From Antennarius striatus (lineage: Eukaryota; Chordata; Actinopteri; Lophiiformes; Antennariidae): DNA of 64,000 bases. The stretch is taken from contig NC_090783.1 in NCBI RefSeq assembly GCF_040054535.1, positions 4,787,001 through 4,851,000 on the forward strand. The letters run 5' to 3'. Made by a program: the position numbers and the translations under genes. Numbering within the stretch: the stretch's first letter is position 1; each line of letters begins with the position of its first letter. The notes under the pieces were generated by a model that was not told the origin of the DNA, made no database searches, and was given only the letters and a program-made list of their open reading frames with translations. Positions 40,598 through 53,008 of this stretch are shown here, piece by piece.

Positions 40598-43500
40598 GGT
40601 TCAATGTCAGGAGAGAAGAGTGGTTCGACTTCAGTGTCCATTATGGATTCCAAAATGGACCATTTATCATGATGTGTGCTGAGAGCAGGAAGAGGCCGAT
40701 CAAAGTCACCACAATCATTCTTTCCCGCTGACAAAGTGCTGACACAGCAACTTCTTAGAGGTGAAAGCTGCCTAATTAACTACTTTTTAAAGTAAATCTA
40801 AAAGTACATCAACACCTAAAAGGTTGTGCTGGTCAAAAAAAGAAAGAAAGAAATAGGAAATGGCCTTCTACATGTACGGATATTAGCCTGAACATTGATT
40901 TTTTATTTTTTTTAAAATTTGTGACAATATGATATTATCTATAGCAAAATAATGTAAACATATCATACTCCTAAGTTGCAGACTTGTAGATTCATGAAAT
41001 AGATGTTGTAAAAATAAGAAATACATCTTCAACTGAGACAATGCATGATGAAATAAAGAGAAATATGTGGCGCTCTTCCGTAATTACATACATGTGCATA
41101 CACAACACACATAAATACAAACATGCTCTGATTGGCTGTTTAACTGTTACTCTCTAAGTGCTTTTCTTGAATATCCTGTGAGACGCCTTCCTTGTGATTT
41201 TCTAATCCTTTATTACGTTTTTTCTATGAGGCATTTGTTACTTTCAAATTTGTGTGAAGCGTCAACCACAACATTTTGTCTTTGTTGGTTATTATGTCAT
41301 CCAAAAGAAATAGCAGTAAAATAATAAAAATTAAAATAATAAAAAGATAGAATTTTTTTTTTTTTTTTTTTACAGTTTTGTACTCAACCTTTAAAGCTTC
41401 CATCCAGATGATAGGTTGCGTGTTTAAGATTAATTTGCAGGTACTTTACCTAAAATTAAATGTGATTTAATTGGGTAATGCCAATATTTACAACCATTTA
41501 AAATTAAAGGGCTCGTGTTTTCTTTAATTGTAGTCATAAATTTATGATGGCTTCTGAATTAGTTATGGTCAGCAGTGGCGAATATTTAATTTATTGGAAT
41601 GTGATTTGCTGACGGCGTCTGATTTCTTACCTCACCCCCCCCCTTTTTTTTTTCTCCCAAGTCCCTTGATTGTTGGCAGCTTCTATGACATTTTAACTTT
41701 TGAGGGTTATAGAGTCTTTGTTAGTAAATCCATTAATATATAAATGATGAAACCTTTACCTGCTCCCAGTTGCTTTGGCTTTCATGTTGTTGTTGTGTTG
41801 TTGTTTGGATCGCAATCAGGTATTAATGCCATTCTGTCTGAACTCAAAGATGGCAGGCTGCCTGGTAATTCATATGCTTGTTCTCTGATGGCATCTGTCG
41901 AAGTGTGCTCTCTGCATATTGGTACATACCCTATGGGAAATTTCAATCCAGCCCTAGACTGAGTGGGTTGTAAGCAATTTCTTAACTGGGACACTTGCGC
42001 GAAAACAGAAAGAACAGAAAGAGACATGCAGGGAGAGAAAGGGAGATAGGGAAAAGGAGAGAGAGAGCAAGTTTGAGGCCAATTCTACTGTGTCAAGCAG
42101 TGACAGAGTGAAGAGTGTTCAGTATACCGCCTGGCTTTATTAATTTGGGACATATGGCTCACACAAACAAAAAGTTACAGCATGAGAGAAAAAAAAAGTG
42201 AATATTAATGAAGGATTTTCCATAACAGCCTGATTAGTTTCAACACTTTCCCTTCATCTGAAATGAATCAATCTAATATTCAACAGATAATTCGAAGGAG
42301 GGAACCTTTGTCAAAGCGGTAATCTGAAGATGTGAGCCGGTGGAGGAGTTCCATAGAAGTATTTTGGCCTGCAATCTTCTACACTGATGGTTTTGTGGCA
42401 TCTGAAGGTGTAGGGTTAACGATAACTGACAGGAGGTTATCTTTTGAACAACTTCCTCGTGATACGTTAGCAGAAACAGCTAATTTGGGCTCTTGGAACG
42501 TTCAGCTGAGTGTCTTTGGAACTGTGTTTTCCTCAAGACTCCAAGTCATAAGAAATAAAGCAAGACATTGATCAAAACTGTCTCCGTTAAAATTCTTATT
42601 TATAGATAAAATAACAAAAACTCAGCCAAAGGTCGAATTCCAGCAATGCGTACATGTTATTATTTTCTAGTACAAATGAATCTTCCTCAAAGTTGAAGAG
42701 AAGAGAACTCACGACAGATTTTCTGCTACTCCAACTGAAGGTTTAAGTTAATATAAGACACAAAGTGTATCCTTTAAGTGTAATCATTTGTGCATTTTTC
42801 CCCCCACAAAAAGAAACAGAATGCTGTCAGAACATTGTGCACCTGAACATGTGAAATCCACACTGCTTCATATCTCTGAGCTGTCATCCAATCAGAAACC
42901 ACCAACCACCTCCAAGTACCGACCCAGTCTTATTATCAACAGCTGAAATCAGGAAGTGATAAAGCTGTAAATAGATTTAGAAAGTGACTGTGATTCATTG
43001 TGCGGAATAAAAGGAATGCATCTTTGGATATATATATAAGAAAAACAAGATGCATGCACAGCAAAGTCCTAATATGTCGAGAGGCTGATTCTTCTTTGTG
43101 GATTCTGTTGTGAAATCAATTCCAGGGACATTACAAAGGTTGGAACAGATGTGGAATGTGCAAAGCACACATTTGAGGAATCTGATGTAAACAGGTTAAT
43201 AGGTAATGGGTGAAAACATCATGATGGAGCTAAAGTATGATTATAATGACGGAACAAGGTTTCATTTTCAAAAAAATTCCATTTTTATCCGTGTTTCACA
43301 AATATAGGAATTTTGCTACTAAACAGAAAAACTGATCAAAAAACTAAACAGTGCTCCTAGTCATTAGTCCATGCTGCAAAACTGTTTCCATTAACTCATC
43401 AAACTTAATTCTTATAATGCTACCATGCTCAACACAGAGCTTTCAGATGACCGGGTAACAGATAGTGGAGTCTTTGACATGGTACTTACAGCCTGGACAC

Positions 43501-45091
43501 ATTCCTGCTTTCAATCTGGCTCTTGTCAGACAAGACCTTAAATACGCTGATAAAGGCAAGAGTCTGAGCCCATCGCACTTTGCTCCCATATCAGAAAGCC
43601 CACGAGTGCTGGAAATGTCTGGGATATTATTAACTCTCAACTTTGTTCTGCACAGAAAATCACCTCTAAATCAGGAATTTCATGCAATGCTTTTTTTAAA
43701 TTTTTTTAAATGTATATATCTGTGTGCGCTTCCTGCAAGAATGTCTAAATGATGTGATGATGTTCAGACGTTCACTTTAGGTAGTTCACGTCTGAAACAC
43801 ATCTGTGGATGATTTGAATGTGGCATGTTACTTGTAAACACAGCTGGGAAGACCAAGTGGCTCGAACTCAGGATAACAAACCTCAGCCAAAGCGAGGCTG
43901 ATTGGGTTTCCTCCTTGAACTTCCAGATGCTCCTCTGTAAAGGCTCATTAGCCGATGGAGGTACGAGAAAACAATCCCGTCATATTATGCTTTATAACTA
44001 CATGCATGCTTTTTTAGTCTATTACCACCAGCTCCAGAGCTGGGGAGATTAGACATGTCTGTTAGATTAAAATATTGTTGTTTTTAGCTGCAGCTGGCTG
44101 AGATATTGTTAAGAAGCATTCTTGCACATTACTGGCTGCTACTTGACGTGTGCGTAGCATGTGCTGGCAGTTGTCCTGCCTTCTTTTAATGGTCTGCATG
44201 CTTTCCTTTCAATCTATTCCCAACTGGCTATCACATCCAGTTGCTATTTTGATTGGACCAACCCCCCCCCCCCCATCCCTCAAGAACACTTAATCCCTCC
44301 ACTTACCATCCTTCATTACTTGCAGTGTTTTTTTTTTCTACCTTTGATGTTTGAGCATTGGCCCCATTCATATTCATTTATGACTATTGGAAGTAATGTT
44401 ACGTCTGCACGCTAATGGTCAGCAATCAGTACAAAAGCACTGATCTGAAAGCAGTTCTATTTCTGCTTCACGACTACATAATAAGAGAGGATAATTCTTC
44501 AACTCCAAATTCAAGGAAATATCAGATCATTAAACACGTTTTAAATTTAGCCAATTATTGTCCTGAACTCCTCCCACATGAGTGTTTTGAGCTAAAAGTA
44601 ACTGTCACACATAATTCCACTAAAACCCGCCACACACAGATTATTAAATTTCTATTGTTGTATTATAACAAGCTAATAACAAAAAATCTTGTCTAAGCTG
44701 TTAACCATTTAAGTCTATTTATAACACCGGCATAAACATTGTATAGCTAGCACCTGTCGGTGTTGAAACATGTCACTGAAAGCAGCTGAGTAATCATCAA
44801 AAAGAAGTATTTAAATAACAAGGAAAACATTGCAGTGTTTATCTCAAATGTAAGATAAAATACTAATTTAACTACTACTGCGGCTTCTCTAGTACCTGCG
44901 AGAGCAACCTGCCAAAATCTGCTGCACTGGTTTAAAGCTTTCAGGTTGGTAATATTCCTGGACTCATTTTCCGCGATCGTAGTAAGATGAAGGTCACTGG
45001 AAATTCCCAGATTCTATTTTTTTTCATATAATTTACAGCTTCCCAGCGGCCATGAAAACAGGACAGCCTCAGAGTCACCTAAAAGACACAG

Positions 45092-45232
45092 TGATTTGTT
45101 GCATGAGTTGGATAAACATGAGTGAGTTATGCAATTTCTGGTAAATATTTGTATTTACAACCACAGATTAATACACACACGGTGCAATAGTGAGTGTTTT
45201 TACTGGCAGAATGGTGGATGTAGTTCCTATTT
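45092..45232 (+). repeat. Left arm of a long imperfect inverted repeat
   Basis: This 140-bp arm starts gatttgttgcatgagttgga and contains the 20-mer cagattaatacacacacggt. It matches the reverse complement of 45888-46030 over its length, with roughly 80 percent identity judged by eye and a few small gaps. The arms flank about 650 bp that includes a tRNA-like SINE fragment. They could be the long terminal inverted repeats of a DNA transposon or two opposed copies of one repeat. Confidence 0.75.
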
Positions 45233-45297
45233 CAGCTACTGTGGGAAGTTCCTGGATTTCTAGGATGGAATCTATTTCATTTGATATAATCTACAGG

Positions 45298-45372
45298 TGG
45301 GTGACAAGATGGTGCAGTGAGTAGCGCTGTCGCCTCACAGCAAGACGGTTCTGGGTTTAAGTCCCACTCTGT
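45298..45372 (+). repeat. tRNA-like SINE fragment
   Basis: The segment gtgcagtgagtagcgctgtc followed by gcctcacagcaagacggttc and tgggtttaagtccca resembles the A-box and B-box (GGTTCRANTCC) region of a tRNA-derived promoter. It also resembles a fish repeat often seen with this wording. The B-box is mutated. It lacks a full tRNA cloverleaf, so it is not called as a tRNA gene. Confidence 0.5.
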
Positions 45373-45887
45373 GAACACATTATAAAAGCACGGCAGCCTT
45401 AGAGCCAGCTGACATGGTTAACTGCTGGCATGGTGTTCTTTTCAATGATTCCTCCTCCAGACATCCAGTTGATCTCTGGGGCCCAGAAAGCTGTAGTTTT
45501 GTTCCGTAGTTCCACAGAACAGGATCCCAACAGTCCTGGCTGATCCAGATGGTTTTGAGCTACCGACTTTCTTGTGTTTTTGCTTTTTAGCAACGTCTGA
45601 TTTATCATCAAATGTGCGCTCTTATGAGGGATGCTATTCAGGGAGTTGAATAACTCCACCAGTCATTAACGGCAACATCTGGAAGATGTTTCAATAAGAG
45701 TTCACAAATGACAAAAACCAAAATGAAAGAATGAATCCTTCCAGCAACATTCGGCTGACTGTATACTGAACACCGCTGCACCATAAAGCTCCTTGGTTGT
45801 CCAGAAGGCACATCAGTGAGACACACGGTTACTCTGGGTAACATTTCCCTTCATTACAACGGACGCAACAAGAAGAGTTATGTGGAG

Positions 45888-46030
45888 TAGGAACTACATT
45901 CATTCACCACTCTGTCAGTGAAAATACTCACTAGGGCACCGTGTGTGTATTAATCTGTGGCTGTAAATACAAGTATTTGACAGAAATTTTATAATTTACC
46001 CATGTTTGTCTAACTCATGCTACAAATCAA
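45888..46030 (-). repeat. Right arm of the long imperfect inverted repeat
   Basis: This is the reverse-complement partner of 45092-45232. It contains accgtgtgtgtattaatctg and ends toward tgctacaaatcaa. The outer ends of both arms align at the gatttgt-gcatgag motif. No clear target-site duplication is visible beyond them. Confidence 0.75.
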
Positions 46031-49000
46031 TGCCTGGCTGTTTCTTTCAAAGAAAAACAAAGTATTTTTCAAAATCAGAACCATGTGTAGGAACCGTTGG
46101 GTATAAATCATATCATGTAACAACCTGTGAAATAAAATAGCGCAAACAGCCCATATCAATCATAATTATTGATAAATGGAGTGAACATCACAAATTGATT
46201 CACTTGACTGTAACATGATACACAGAGCTTTTAGATGATGATGGACATGTCAAATCTACACATACAAACAGCTGCAATGTTGCAGCTTCATGCGTGATGC
46301 AGCACCTTTTGTGGTTGCATTTGCTATGTGCTCTGTTGATTAACAGACCTGAGGGACTTCCTGCCCCCTTCATACTCCAAGACCTCCTTCGGAGTTTTTC
46401 TCCTCCAGCAAACTGGGCAGCAATTCCCCAGACCTTATAATCCTCCCTTGTATTCATGAATGAAGCACAGGGAACAATCCGTCAGAGGTTAGAGGGGAGA
46501 AGACACCATCTGGCAGTGATTCTGTCTCTGAAGACAATGACACATCATACGTGATGTTCCTTAAATGTGTATTTGTAAGTACAGAAACATGTTAAAAAAC
46601 AAAACAAAACAACAACAACCATGATGAGCAATGATGACTCTGCTTGCAGAAATAGGAAGGAGTTTTAACCATTTCCATCCAATGACAGAAAAAAAAGCCA
46701 TTTTCCTAATTCCAGGAGTTTAATGCATAAGTCTATTATGTTGAAGACACACCTTTAATGGACTCACATGTTAAAATAAATGTTTAATCATTCTGATTAG
46801 CTGTGATTCATGGGTTATGCATATCTAAGCACCACTCAACTCAACTAGCCTCTGGCACTAACTTGACCTTTGACCTGTATAATGGGCCACTCGTTTGGCC
46901 GTGGGGGGGTCAAAGGATAGTCCGAGGTCCATCTGTGTAGACAATTAAACTAGAGCGTTTGTTTTGAATTGAAGCTGAAAAGATTTAAGATGAAGCTTCA
47001 GCTAATGGGAAAATGTGAAGCATTGTATGAGTCAGTGGTAATAATTTATAATCAGGCATATTTTTTAATGGCTTAACTGCCTTCTCAGTCATCATTGAGT
47101 TGAGCTATTAGTATTGATCATTGAAAATGCCTTACGTAAGTGGTTATAATGCATAAATAAAAACTTCTGCATCGCCTGTGAGTTTACATTCGAAGCAAAG
47201 CATTGGCTTTCACTCACTGTGAATATTTATGACTGCAACTTTACTGTAAACCTGATGACATCAAGAAGAAGGAGCAAATAAGAAATATATGGATTTGTAC
47301 ATATTTATACATCATTTCACATTTTTCCTGAATGATCTCAAGAAAAAAAAAAAAAATTACACATCATAAACAATCTGTCATTTTCTTATGTCATCCTCTT
47401 ATTCACACCTGTCTTGTATTCTCACTCTAGATTTCCAGTTGTCATTATCTGAGGCTGATGATTGAGATATCAGCTTCGCTCATCAGCTGACCACATGTAA
47501 CCAATAGGACGGTGGCACACCTCCACTTCAAGCCTATTAAATCGTAGCTGTCGTTTCTCTCTGCACCTCCAGGTCATTTGTTATGGATACCTCTCCATCA
47601 CAACACTGCTGCCAAATCCTTGTAGGTTAAACAACTTTAACATTCCATGTACTTCCTCATCCTCATTATTCTCAGCAGTACCATCAGTCACCACCACCAG
47701 ACAGCTTTCTATCGCATTAAACATGGATATTTTGGTCTGTATTGAATTCAATGTATTTTTCAGTAATCTGTGCTTCCCCTGCAGCCGTCAATTTTTAAAA
47801 TGCACTAATTGACAAACTAATTGACAAACAAACCCTGTGTTTCATAAACTGATCTGTGTCCGGTATTTTCATGCCCTTGTAAAATAGGAGGTTGGTAGGT
47901 AACCTCTCATCACTCATGCACCCAAGCTCGGTGTAGGAGGAGTAATGCTCTCCCATCAGCTGGTGTTTCCTGTGTTAAGATCAAAGCTGAGGAAATGGGT
48001 ACATTTGGAGATACAGGTTGTTAGATGCAGACTTCACGCTTTTAAAACACTGTGTGTTTTGGATTTTTGGTGGATAGGTATCTCTGAAGCATTTATTCCA
48101 CACCATAGTCCATGGAGACTCCACTAAAATATTATAAAAAGTTGTGATCATAGAGATGTCTGGTGAAATTTCACAAATTTCACCATAGCAAATAGCAGGA
48201 CTGAAAACAAGCATGTCCCGACGTCATTAGCTCTATCAAATCCTGTGCTTGTTTGAGTAGATTTTTCTTCCAGATAAGGCTGCTGCTATGAGAAATGGCC
48301 AAGCTTGCAAAGCTGCAAATAAATTTGTGCCAACATATTGACATTGAACGGAAAAGCCGAAAGGAGAAGAACCCTATTGCTATTTTGTCATGTTGGGTGC
48401 TAATTTATTTGTTTCTTAAAATGTAGGATTTCTGAAAGCATCTAAACCATATCAGATAAAGTGATGATTACATCATCAGTAGGATGCCTGGACAAAAGCA
48501 AACACACAAACTGCCTCTTTGAGAGAAATGTTATCTTTAGGTCTGGTTTACAATTGAGATCGTACTCTTCAAAGATACTGCTAACCTTATAAAGCTCTCG
48601 TGTTACATAGCTCAACTGAAGACAATTTGATTATGTCTATTCCTGTTGAAGTAACAACATCAAAGAATCCATACTCTGACTCTAGTCTTTCATACCGCAC
48701 AAACAACACAGACATCATAAACAACAAAAGGCCAAGCAGGATCAATGCCTTGGAAGTCATTTTACTACACCTTCATTATTAATATTTATTTATTTAAGGG
48801 TGAAATCAGGTGAAACATGCCATGGTGTGCTGAGACCATGAGGCAGAGATCAGTGGACTAGCATGAGAGGCTTCCTGTGGTTAGGGACCATCAGAGGAGG
48901 GTGGATAGCATGTTTGGAGGACTGGGATCACAGTACAGCCTACAGCCATACCTCCACTTCCATCTGGTGTTGTAGCCGCAGCGGCTGGGCTAATGACTCA

Positions 49001-49262
49001 GGCCTGCCGGCGCTCTGCTCAAATGTGCTCGTCATCAATATGTCTGTGGATGGACTTGAAAGTCCGGTCCAGCAGTCAATCCACCAATCTTCAAATTGAT
49101 TTTTTGAGTGTATTTCATGTAACAATAGAATTATAGAACCCTGATGTATTTAGTCAAAATATTCTGTATTATCTAGCTCTTTTCAAAGGCACGTATGCAA
49201 TCATTAGCAAAGTTGTATTTACTTTAAAATATATTTCAAAGGTTCATGCCACTGTTGATGTG

Positions 49263-49290
49263 GTGCACATGCACCACTGTGCATGTGCAC
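49263..49290. repeat. Alternating purine-pyrimidine hairpin
   Basis: gtgcacatgcac (49263-49274) and gtgcatgtgcac (49279-49290) form a perfect 12-bp stem with a 4-nt loop. The strict purine-pyrimidine alternation also favours Z-DNA. A further gcacatgcatgtatgcac run follows near 49305. Confidence 0.85.
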
Positions 49291-50707
49291 TCATGAGTTA
49301 TCATGCACATGCATGTATGCACACTTGCACACGCTGGCTCCAGTTGCTTTTATTTTTTTTACTTTGTTACGACGTATTTCTCTCTTATTTTTCATTATAT
49401 AACTAATCTTACTATAGTTTATAATTTTAGAAACTCCAGAAATCCACTAAAATCACCCCTCAGAGTAATGAATGATTTTTCGTCTGTTACTTGTTATGTC
49501 TGCTTCTAACCTTTTATTACATAACATAACGTAATATTACATACATAAGGTGAGAAAATTAATTTACTACATATAAAGACTCCTGTTTCAGACTGAACTC
49601 TTGATTGATTTTGATTTTTTCACCATAAAAGCTTCTACCTGCAACAATAAAAGTGTCCATTCCTGTGGTGTTCGTCCAAGGTCTATTCTAGGTGCTCCAT
49701 TATTTTCAGTTTACTTGTTACCTCTGGGTCACAAAACTTCCAGACACATTTACATAGATTTGATAATGATGCATGACATTTATGGTTGACTAACATCCAA
49801 TCCTTCTAGATTCAAATCTTCCATCGTTGTCTGAAGCAAGACCAAAAACTGTTGCAGTACCAAATAGCCAGCTGACCAAAATAACATTTTCATTTTCTAA
49901 CTTGTACCCTCAGTTCAGTTTCTCTTAGACCATAATAAGTTATACGATCCTGGCCCACCCATCGTCCAAATGATAAAAACAAGGAGAAATCGGTAGATAA
50001 ATTCAAGAAAACCTCCTGTTCTAAACTTTCTCTACCATGTGAATAGTACTGCTGTGAGCTCCTTAAAAAAACACACAAACACACGTGAGAAGCCCCGAGA
50101 TGACCTCCAACATATTGGGATGGGAGGTCACCTACTGGGAGCGTCTTTAATCAAAGACCTTGGTTGCTTAGCAGTTGGTCTAATATCCATAATCCCCATC
50201 CTCACTCCCTTTCTTTCCAAAGATCCCATTTCCCAGAGAGAGCACATGCAGTTTCATCAAGTATATCCAAGGAAAATAGTCACCCCTGTGACCTGCTGAG
50301 ATTGTTGGAGCAGCCCCTTAAATTCTTGTGGGAGATCCCATTAGCCAAGCTCGGGATGATTCAATTAAACTAGGAAAACATCATTTGTGCCTGTTTTTGT
50401 GCGTATGTATAATTTTGCTTACCTTAGTTGGCTTAGCTGTCTGTGTGTCTGTTTAAACCACACTTTATTACATTCATGCGTCGTCTGCGTTCCAATAACT
50501 CCCTGACATATTTGATTGAGGGGAACAGAAGAAAGTTTGAAGTAGGTCTCTGGGGGAGTTTACAGGGAAACAAATAGAGGGATCATCTGTGGGTGTGTTT
50601 TTGTATGTGTGGTGGGCCATTGGTGAAATATTTAGAGACAGGAGACCCAGATGAGATCACAGCTGGTTTTAATCTGGTGAAAAAAATTCATCTTGTTCTC
50701 CCTCTGG

Positions 50708-50761
50708 TACAAAGCGGAGAATAGAATTTCTTTCTAGTCTCCACTTTGTAAAGAAATTCTA
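50708..50761. repeat. Interleaved inverted repeats (pseudoknot topology)
   Basis: tacaaagcggaga (50708-50720) is complementary to tctccactttgta (50738-50750), with a single G-T pair. tagaatttcttt (50722-50733) is perfectly complementary to aaagaaattcta (50750-50761). The order is A, B, A-prime, B-prime. Confidence 0.85.
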
Positions 50762-50877
50762 GAGATATGTCACCATATTACAGAGAAGCAAATAGGTTTG
50801 TTTTATGTTAAATCTATAAAAAAATAAAAGGTCTTTTCTCAACTCAGCACAGTTTTAGCCATCAACACGACACATAC

Positions 50878-50946
50878 CTCCCCTTCACTGTTGATCCTCT
50901 CATCAGTTGTTTAAGACAGGAGCGTCTGCACCTCCTTCAGTAAGCG
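50878..50946 (-). other. Candidate non-coding exon, possibly ednra 5' UTR
   Basis: On the minus strand a strong acceptor (a T run then attgcag) precedes 50946 and a gtatgt donor follows 50878, framing a 69-nt segment. All three frames contain stops, so it could only be non-coding or a terminal coding exon. It lies on the same strand as ednra, 12 kb upstream of the start-codon exon, which itself needs an upstream exon. Splice-like pairs occur by chance, so this is weak. Confidence 0.2.
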
Positions 50947-51913
50947 CTGCAATAAAAAAAAAGAGGTAGGTTGCATATAATAGAGCAGTGATGTCAATTA
51001 AAAGTCACAAAAGTCCAGTTATTAAAATGTCCTCTTGGTAAAAGGTCCGAACCCAAGTCCAGTTTGTATCTTGTAGGCGGCCGCTATGTCCACGTGTTCA
51101 GTTATTATCAATTTTCAATGCAGGATATTATTTAACTGAGTGCACAGCTAACTCTTTTACTATAAATATAAGTAGACGCAGAAAAATAAATTTAAAGCCT
51201 TTATGTAAGATTGAAGAACACACACAAACCTCTGAATTAAAAATGAAGTGCAAACAGGCCTGAACAACCCTTTTTTCTTGTAAATCAGAGGTCCCAGCCT
51301 AAAGAACTGATGGCCTACACTTCAAGTAAAAAAACATTAACATTTTCAGAAAGCATAAATAAAAAGTGGCTCTTCCAGGGGAAAAATGCGAACAGAACTT
51401 TCTTCGTTATAGAAAGAGGCATGAGAATGGCCTGCCAGTCATTTAAATCTTGGTTGGAATGGACTCAGTGACATTCTCATGCAGACAAGTAGCTGTTCAT
51501 TGGTAAGTCTAGAACGGTACTTGGATTCTGGATGAGCAGGACGAGCTGCTGCCTTAGCAACTGAATGATTCCAGCCCTGCAGCTGACATCACTGAGATGC
51601 GATGTAATGTCAACCAAAAGGCAGCCATATTCAGCCTGTACTCATCTTGAAAAAATAGTGACATCGGGATTTGTTTGATTTTTTTCAGACATCTTATCTT
51701 TCTGTTTTCTTTCAAATAATGTCTCAACAACAGCGTTTAAGCGCTCCCCCACAACTGTTACCATCACTAAAAGATTTTTTATGTTGCCACAAAACGAACA
51801 TTCGTTTGGATTTTGTTCGGTTATTTTGCCCTCAGCTTGGACTTCAGGGGATAACTTTGTGCAAAATGTCTGTGCTTTGTTTCGTAGAGGTGCTTCACGT
51901 TACCATTTTTAAG

Positions 51914-52410
51914 TAGAACCAAGGCCGTCAGAGACTGCAACATTCCGCGACTTACCCTGACCTACTTTCAGGGTAGATCAGGCTCAAAGCTATAGATTTG
52001 ACCATAGATCAAAGCTAGTGCATAGCTTGATCTATGGTTTTACTGACACTGGCCTTCTCCCTCGTCTTTCTATCTTGTCCGGTTCCTGAGTGTACAAAAG
52101 TTAAAATGTCAAGGTCAAGGTCATCATCTCATTTTCATCCCCTTTGCCACCTGAGCGATGTGCTTTTCGTTTCATCTTCTTTATCCGCAACGGTTGCGAA
52201 GATATTTGGTGGACTAATGGACCAACGGACAGACGAACACACAAACACTGTCGACTAGAACCAAGGCAGTCAGAGGCTGCAACATCCCGTGACACCCCTG
52301 AAATCAAAATTTAATCCTGACCTACTTTCATACCTCAAAGCATTAAGTTTGATCTATGGTCTTACGCTGGTCTTCTCCCTCATCTTTCTGTCTTATCCTT
52401 TTCCCCTGAT
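51914..52410 (+). repeat. Dispersed repeat with internal 342-bp duplication
   Basis: The unit starting tagaaccaaggc-gtcagag and followed by ctgcaacat begins at 51914 and again at 52256. Homology continues through cctgacctactttca and cttctccctc-tctttct. The first copy continues into ggttgcgaagatatttggtg and a gga-cagacgaac tail, which I associate with the 3' ends of widespread fish retroelements. A hairpin (accatagatcaa with ttgatctatggt) lies near 51999-52037. No protein-coding core is present. Confidence 0.65.
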
Positions 52411-52585
52411 CCCTGTAAAGTGTGGAGGCCATTGATTTTTGGTGGGCAGGGTTCTCCCTTCATGCTGAGCGTTGACCAATCAGTGGTTTATAATATTTCA
52501 CAGCCCTTAGAATTTGCTCAGCTTGTATGGAATTGTAATGGACAAGGTCATAGAAAAGTAATACCAGGTACCTCTTTGCCAGGTA

Positions 52586-53008
52586 TCAGGTAACTCTTTG
52601 GAAGTTGAGCCAATATACATTCAAAATGGGATTTAACAGTGATATGAATAGCAGCAAAGGAGATGCAGGACCTCCCCATGGAAAAAGGGTCCCCAGTGAG
52701 AGACATACTTGGGAGGGAAGTTTGTCAGCAAACATCTGAGCCTTGAACCACATCTGATTGTTGTGTGCGCTTTGTGCCAAACAGTGGTTCATTGTCCAGC
52801 CTTTTTTGAGTCTTGGGTGGCATCCTGGAAATCTAGAGTTCTCCCCCTGGGGAACATCAATGCTCACGTCGATGGAGAAACATGACTGAGTCTGACCCAG
52901 GGAAGTTCTTTCTAGCAGGACTGGGGCTCTGGTAAAGGGTTGACCTAGAAAACAGTCTGTTTGAGGATTAAGTGTATAATGACGGACATAACTCACATGC
53001 AGGTACAC
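52586..53008 (-). other. Unassigned 140-codon open frame
   Basis: This is among the longest uninterrupted frames in the window outside recognised exons. It is not AT-biased and includes a segment rich in proline and glycine (LGTLFPWGGPASP) followed by hydrophobic residues. It sits directly beside the duplicated repeat at 51914-52410 and may be part of a degraded retroelement. I recognise no domain. Confidence 0.15.

Noticed and set aside
45298..45372. Functional tRNA gene
   Set aside because: B-box-like and A-box-like segments are present, but no acceptor stem or complete cloverleaf can be folded. It fits a SINE fragment.
45399..45844. Two successive minus-strand open frames between the inverted arms, considered as a transposase
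   Set aside because: Neither shows a catalytic motif or zinc finger that I can recognise. They are short and out of frame with each other.
51419..51482. 11-bp perfect stem (gcatgagaatg with cattctcatgc) around a 42-nt loop, considered as a microRNA precursor
   Set aside because: The stem is too short and the loop too long for a Drosha substrate.
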